A stretch of 8,119 nucleotides of DNA from Haloferacaceae archaeon (GTDB lineage: Archaea; Halobacteriota; Halobacteria; Halobacteriales; Haloferacaceae), in assembly GCA_018609965.1 (NCBI GenBank), contig JAHENP010000321.1, forward strand, positions 1 through 8,119. The letters run 5' to 3'. This document shows, in pieces, positions 6,423 to 8,119 of this stretch; position 1 is the first letter of the stretch, and each line of letters opens with the position of its first letter. Both the position numbers and the translations under genes were made by a program. Below the pieces are notes generated by a model. It had not been told where the DNA came from. It saw nothing but the letters and a program-made list of their open reading frames with translations, and ran no database searches.

Positions 6423-6542
6423 TACCGAACCCGTGGCAACCCCCCGCCTCGGGGCCAATCTGTCACCCTCTTGATGTCGCCACGTTCTCTCTGCGAGACG
6501 AGTGACGGCAGCGCTGCGTAGTGTGCGATCTATAGTTACATC

Positions 6543-6572
6543 TAATATTATACTTAGCAAAAAGCATATAGG
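6543..6572 (+). promoter_or_regulatory. AT-rich promoter island with two TATA-like boxes
   Basis: The 6530-6580 stretch is the most AT-rich part of the window. It contains a perfect 8-base palindrome TAATATTA (6543-6550) running into TATACTTAG, and a second box GCATATAGG (6564-6572). The first box would place transcription start about 10 bases before the ATG at 6588. The second would place it near the ATG at 6594. Either could drive the methyltransferase-like gene. Confidence 0.5.
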
Positions 6573-6587
6573 TCAAATTGTGCATCG

Positions 6588-7313
6588 ATGAGCATGGCAT
6601 CAGACAACGGGTCGGGGCGGATGCAGCTCGAAGACATCATGTTTGCAGGGCGGACACCCAGGGAGTACGAACAGATCTTCGGGTTCGATCTCGACGAGTT
6701 TCAGTTCTCGTCGGTACTCGACTGTCCGTCGGGACCGTGTGCGTTCACCGCTGCCGCCCGTTCCCGTGGAATCGACGCCACGGGAGCCGACGTGTTGTAC
6801 AGACACACACCAGAGGCACTCGAACAACAGTGCCGGCGTGACATCACGGAGGCTCGTCGTCGGTTCAAGCAGACGGCAGACGCCGACCGCTTCGTCTGGG
6901 CGTACTACGACGACATCTCCGAGGTAATCGAACACTTCGAGGAGGCGACAGAGACGTTTCTGCCGGATTACAGACAACACCACGACACGGACAGATACGT
7001 GCAGGCGGAACTCCCGGATCTCCCGTTCGAGGACGATCAGTTCGATCTTGTCGTCTCGGCGCACCTCTTGTTTGTGTACGCCGAGCAGCTCTCATACGAG
7101 TTCCACGAGCAGTCGTTGTTGGAGTTCGCCCGCGTCGCCAGCGAGGAGGTTCGTGTCTCCCCGATCACGATGCTCTCGGAGGCGAGCAACTACCCCCGAC
7201 TCGACGACCTGCGGGGGACGCTCGACGCCGCGGGCCACGAGACGCGCATCGAGCCGAGTGATCTCGCGTTGCTCAGCGACACGCCGGAGCGGCTCGTGAT
7301 CACCCCAGCGTGA
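6588..7313 (+). CDS. SAM-dependent methyltransferase-like protein with divergent motif I (241 aa)
   Basis: The middle of the protein fits a class I Rossmann-fold methyltransferase: VLDCPSGPCAF (43-53) at the position of the glycine-rich SAM loop, an acidic strand end GADVLY (66-71, D68), a helical insert (75-130), then PFEDDQFDLVVSAHLLFVYA (146-165), the usual motif IV region, and a C-terminal strand pair (EVRVSPI at 187-193, ERLVITP at 234-240). Motif I has Cys-Pro-Ser-Gly-Pro instead of the canonical GxGxG, so the fold is more certain than the activity. The substrate is unknown. The ATG at 6588 is used; a second at 6594 is equally plausible given the promoter spacing. It lies 165 bases after riboflavin synthase, with its own promoter, and converges with the TnpB-like gene 39 bases downstream. 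Confidence 0.78.
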   Translation: MSMASDNGSGRMQLEDIMFAGRTPREYEQIFGFDLDEFQFSSVLDCPSGPCAFTAAARSRGIDATGADVLYRHTPEALEQQCRRDITEARRRFKQTADADRFVWAYYDDISEVIEHFEEATETFLPDYRQHHDTDRYVQAELPDLPFEDDQFDLVVSAHLLFVYAEQLSYEFHEQSLLEFARVASEEVRVSPITMLSEASNYPRLDDLRGTLDAAGHETRIEPSDLALLSDTPERLVITPA

Positions 7314-7352
7314 GCCACACTCGGGGAGAGGCGAGACGTATCGGACGGCCGG

Positions 7353-8021
7353 CTACTGGCTCCCCCGCCGCGCGAGCCGCACCGCGCCGCTCACCCCCTG
7401 TGGGACCCGGCGCACGGGACAGTCCTCGCTGCGACACACCAACTCCCGGTCGTCGACCCGGCCGCGCGTGTCACACTCGTGACAGACGCCACGCGAGATG
7501 TCCGCCGCGTGGCGCACGACCGGGACGCCCGCCTCGCGGGCTTTCTCGACGACCGCGCGCCGGAGCGCCGCGGGGAGCCACGCCGCCAACTCCGAGACCG
7601 TCCGGCGACGCCACAGCGTCGCCTCGCCGGTGTGTCGTTGGCCGACCACCAGCCGCGGCGCGTCGAACCGCCGGGCGTGTCGCACCGCCCGCGTCGCGGC
7701 GTTGTACACCTGCGGGCGCAGTTGGTGCCACATCGCCTCGAACAACTGCGCCTCGCCGGTGGGATCGTCGAAGCCTCGCGCCTGCATCGCGGTCGCCGCC
7801 GCCGCGAGAATCGCGTGTCGTTCGTGGAGGTGATCGCCCTCGATGACCAACGCCGTGCCGACGCTCCCCGTCGCGGGCGCGGCGACGAGTAAGTGCTCGA
7901 CGCCGACGCAGACCCCGATGTCGGTGGGGTCGGCCGTGGTGGTGGGCGTGTCGTCCGTCCCGACTGTGTCGCTCGCCGTGGTCGCGTCGGCTGGCGCGTC
8001 CTGCGGCTCGTCGGTGCTCAT
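7353..8021 (-). CDS. TnpB-like RuvC/zinc-ribbon protein with lost catalytic residues (222 aa), probably domesticated
   Basis: After a disordered Thr/Asp/Ala-rich leader (1-33) the protein follows the C-terminal half of TnpB in order: a RuvC-I strand (IGVCVGVEHLLVAAP, 35-49), the long helical connector (64-118, including NAATRAVRHARRF), a RuvC-II strand (APRLVVGQR, 121-129), a helix plus GVPVVRHAADISRGVC (165-180, where TnpB has a VDPAYTSQTC-like strand), a zinc ribbon with C180/C183 and C196/C201, and a terminal GVSGAVRLARRG where TnpB has the DxNAAxNI motif. By eye alignment the three RuvC acids are replaced: Asp by C38, Glu by G127 and Asp by Q208. The N-terminal wedge/REC half of TnpB is absent (222 against about 400 residues). 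DNA cleavage is therefore unlikely; binding of nucleic acid or a regulatory role is inference. The ATG at 8021 has a strong Shine-Dalgarno sequence. No transposon ends or TnpA are seen. Confidence 0.72.
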   Translation of the reverse strand: MSTDEPQDAPADATTASDTVGTDDTPTTTADPTDIGVCVGVEHLLVAAPATGSVGTALVIEGDHLHERHAILAAAATAMQARGFDDPTGEAQLFEAMWHQLRPQVYNAATRAVRHARRFDAPRLVVGQRHTGEATLWRRRTVSELAAWLPAALRRAVVEKAREAGVPVVRHAADISRGVCHECDTRGRVDDRELVCRSEDCPVRRVPQGVSGAVRLARRGSQ

Positions 8022-8025
8022 CGAG

Positions 8026-8033
8026 CCACCTCC
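8026..8033 (-). promoter_or_regulatory. Strong Shine-Dalgarno for the TnpB-like gene
   Basis: Minus-strand GGAGGTGG lies just before the ATG, with GGAGGT ending six bases from it. It fixes the start at 8021. It also shows that this mRNA has a 5' leader, unlike most other genes in the window. Confidence 0.75.
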
Positions 8034-8077
8034 GCAGAGACCGCTGGCTGTTCGGCTGTCTGTGCCGCTGTCGTGGC

Positions 8078-8092
8078 GGAAATTTGAATACC
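8078..8092. promoter_or_regulatory. Possible bidirectional promoter element
   Basis: GGAAATTTGAATACC stands out as an AT core in GC-rich DNA. On the minus strand (GGTATTCAAATTTCC) it would give a transcript with a leader of about 38 bases carrying the Shine-Dalgarno of the TnpB-like gene. On the plus strand its TTTGAATA lies about 22-29 bases before an ATG at 8112, leaderless spacing for a gene running off the window. Confidence 0.4.
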
Positions 8093-8111
8093 GCCGACTG
8101 TGTTCGCGTGC

Positions 8112-8119
8112 ATGCTTCG
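8112..8119 (+). CDS. Possible first codons of a divergent gene (edge of window)
   Basis: An ATG at 8112-8114 is followed by only five more bases (CTTCG) before the window ends. The sole support is its distance from the AT-rich element at 8080-8090, so this is a pointer and not a firm gene call. Confidence 0.2.

Noticed and set aside
6442..6454. CCCCG-CCT-CGGGG hairpin after riboflavin synthase as a terminator
   Set aside because: The stem is only five pairs with a three-base loop, and no T-rich run follows; haloarchaeal termination usually depends on a T tract. Chance is likely at this GC content.
5667..6560. Minus-strand open frame of 297 codons opposite riboflavin synthase
   Set aside because: It is antisense to a certain gene. 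The product is Arg/Asp/Val-rich without family features.
7353..8021. Active IS200/IS605 or IS1341-type insertion sequence
   Set aside because: The N-terminal half of TnpB and the catalytic residues are missing. No TnpA and no subterminal hairpin ends are visible on either side.

Overview
The window looks like a piece of a haloarchaeal (class Halobacteria) chromosome. The DNA is very GC-rich, the predicted proteins are strongly acidic (Asp/Glu/Ala/Val-rich, few Lys), several genes start with GTG, and at least four genes have a TATA-like box about 23-32 bases before the start codon, as expected for leaderless haloarchaeal transcripts. No rRNA, tRNA, CRISPR array or complete insertion sequence was seen.

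Left part (1-1845), all on the minus strand: a 5'-partial window on a ribbon-helix-helix (CopG-like) protein with a long disordered tail built from regularly spaced Ser-Asp-Thr units (its C-terminus lies beyond base 1); a 74-residue coiled-coil/zinc-ribbon protein; and a DUF1028 protein whose second residue is the Thr that could act as an N-terminal nucleophile. Divergent from these, 1956-2994 (plus strand) holds two unrecognised genes of visibly lower GC: a four-helix membrane protein and a 97-residue acidic protein. These look accessory.

Middle part (2998-6422): a 624-residue PIN-ATPase-KH protein (PINA/COG1855 type) on the minus strand, then, divergently, a KDPG aldolase of the semi-phosphorylative Entner-Doudoroff pathway and a bacterial-type riboflavin synthase. 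These are core or housekeeping genes; the aldolase and riboflavin synthase are merely adjacent, with no shared pathway evident.

Right part (6423-8119): an AT-rich promoter island, a divergent-motif SAM methyltransferase-like protein, and, convergent with it, the most unusual gene: a 222-residue protein that resembles only the RuvC plus zinc-ribbon half of TnpB and in which, by eye alignment, all three RuvC catalytic acids are replaced. It has its own Shine-Dalgarno and promoter and no transposon ends are visible, so it looks like a domesticated, nuclease-dead TnpB relative. The window ends in what may be the first codons of a divergent gene.
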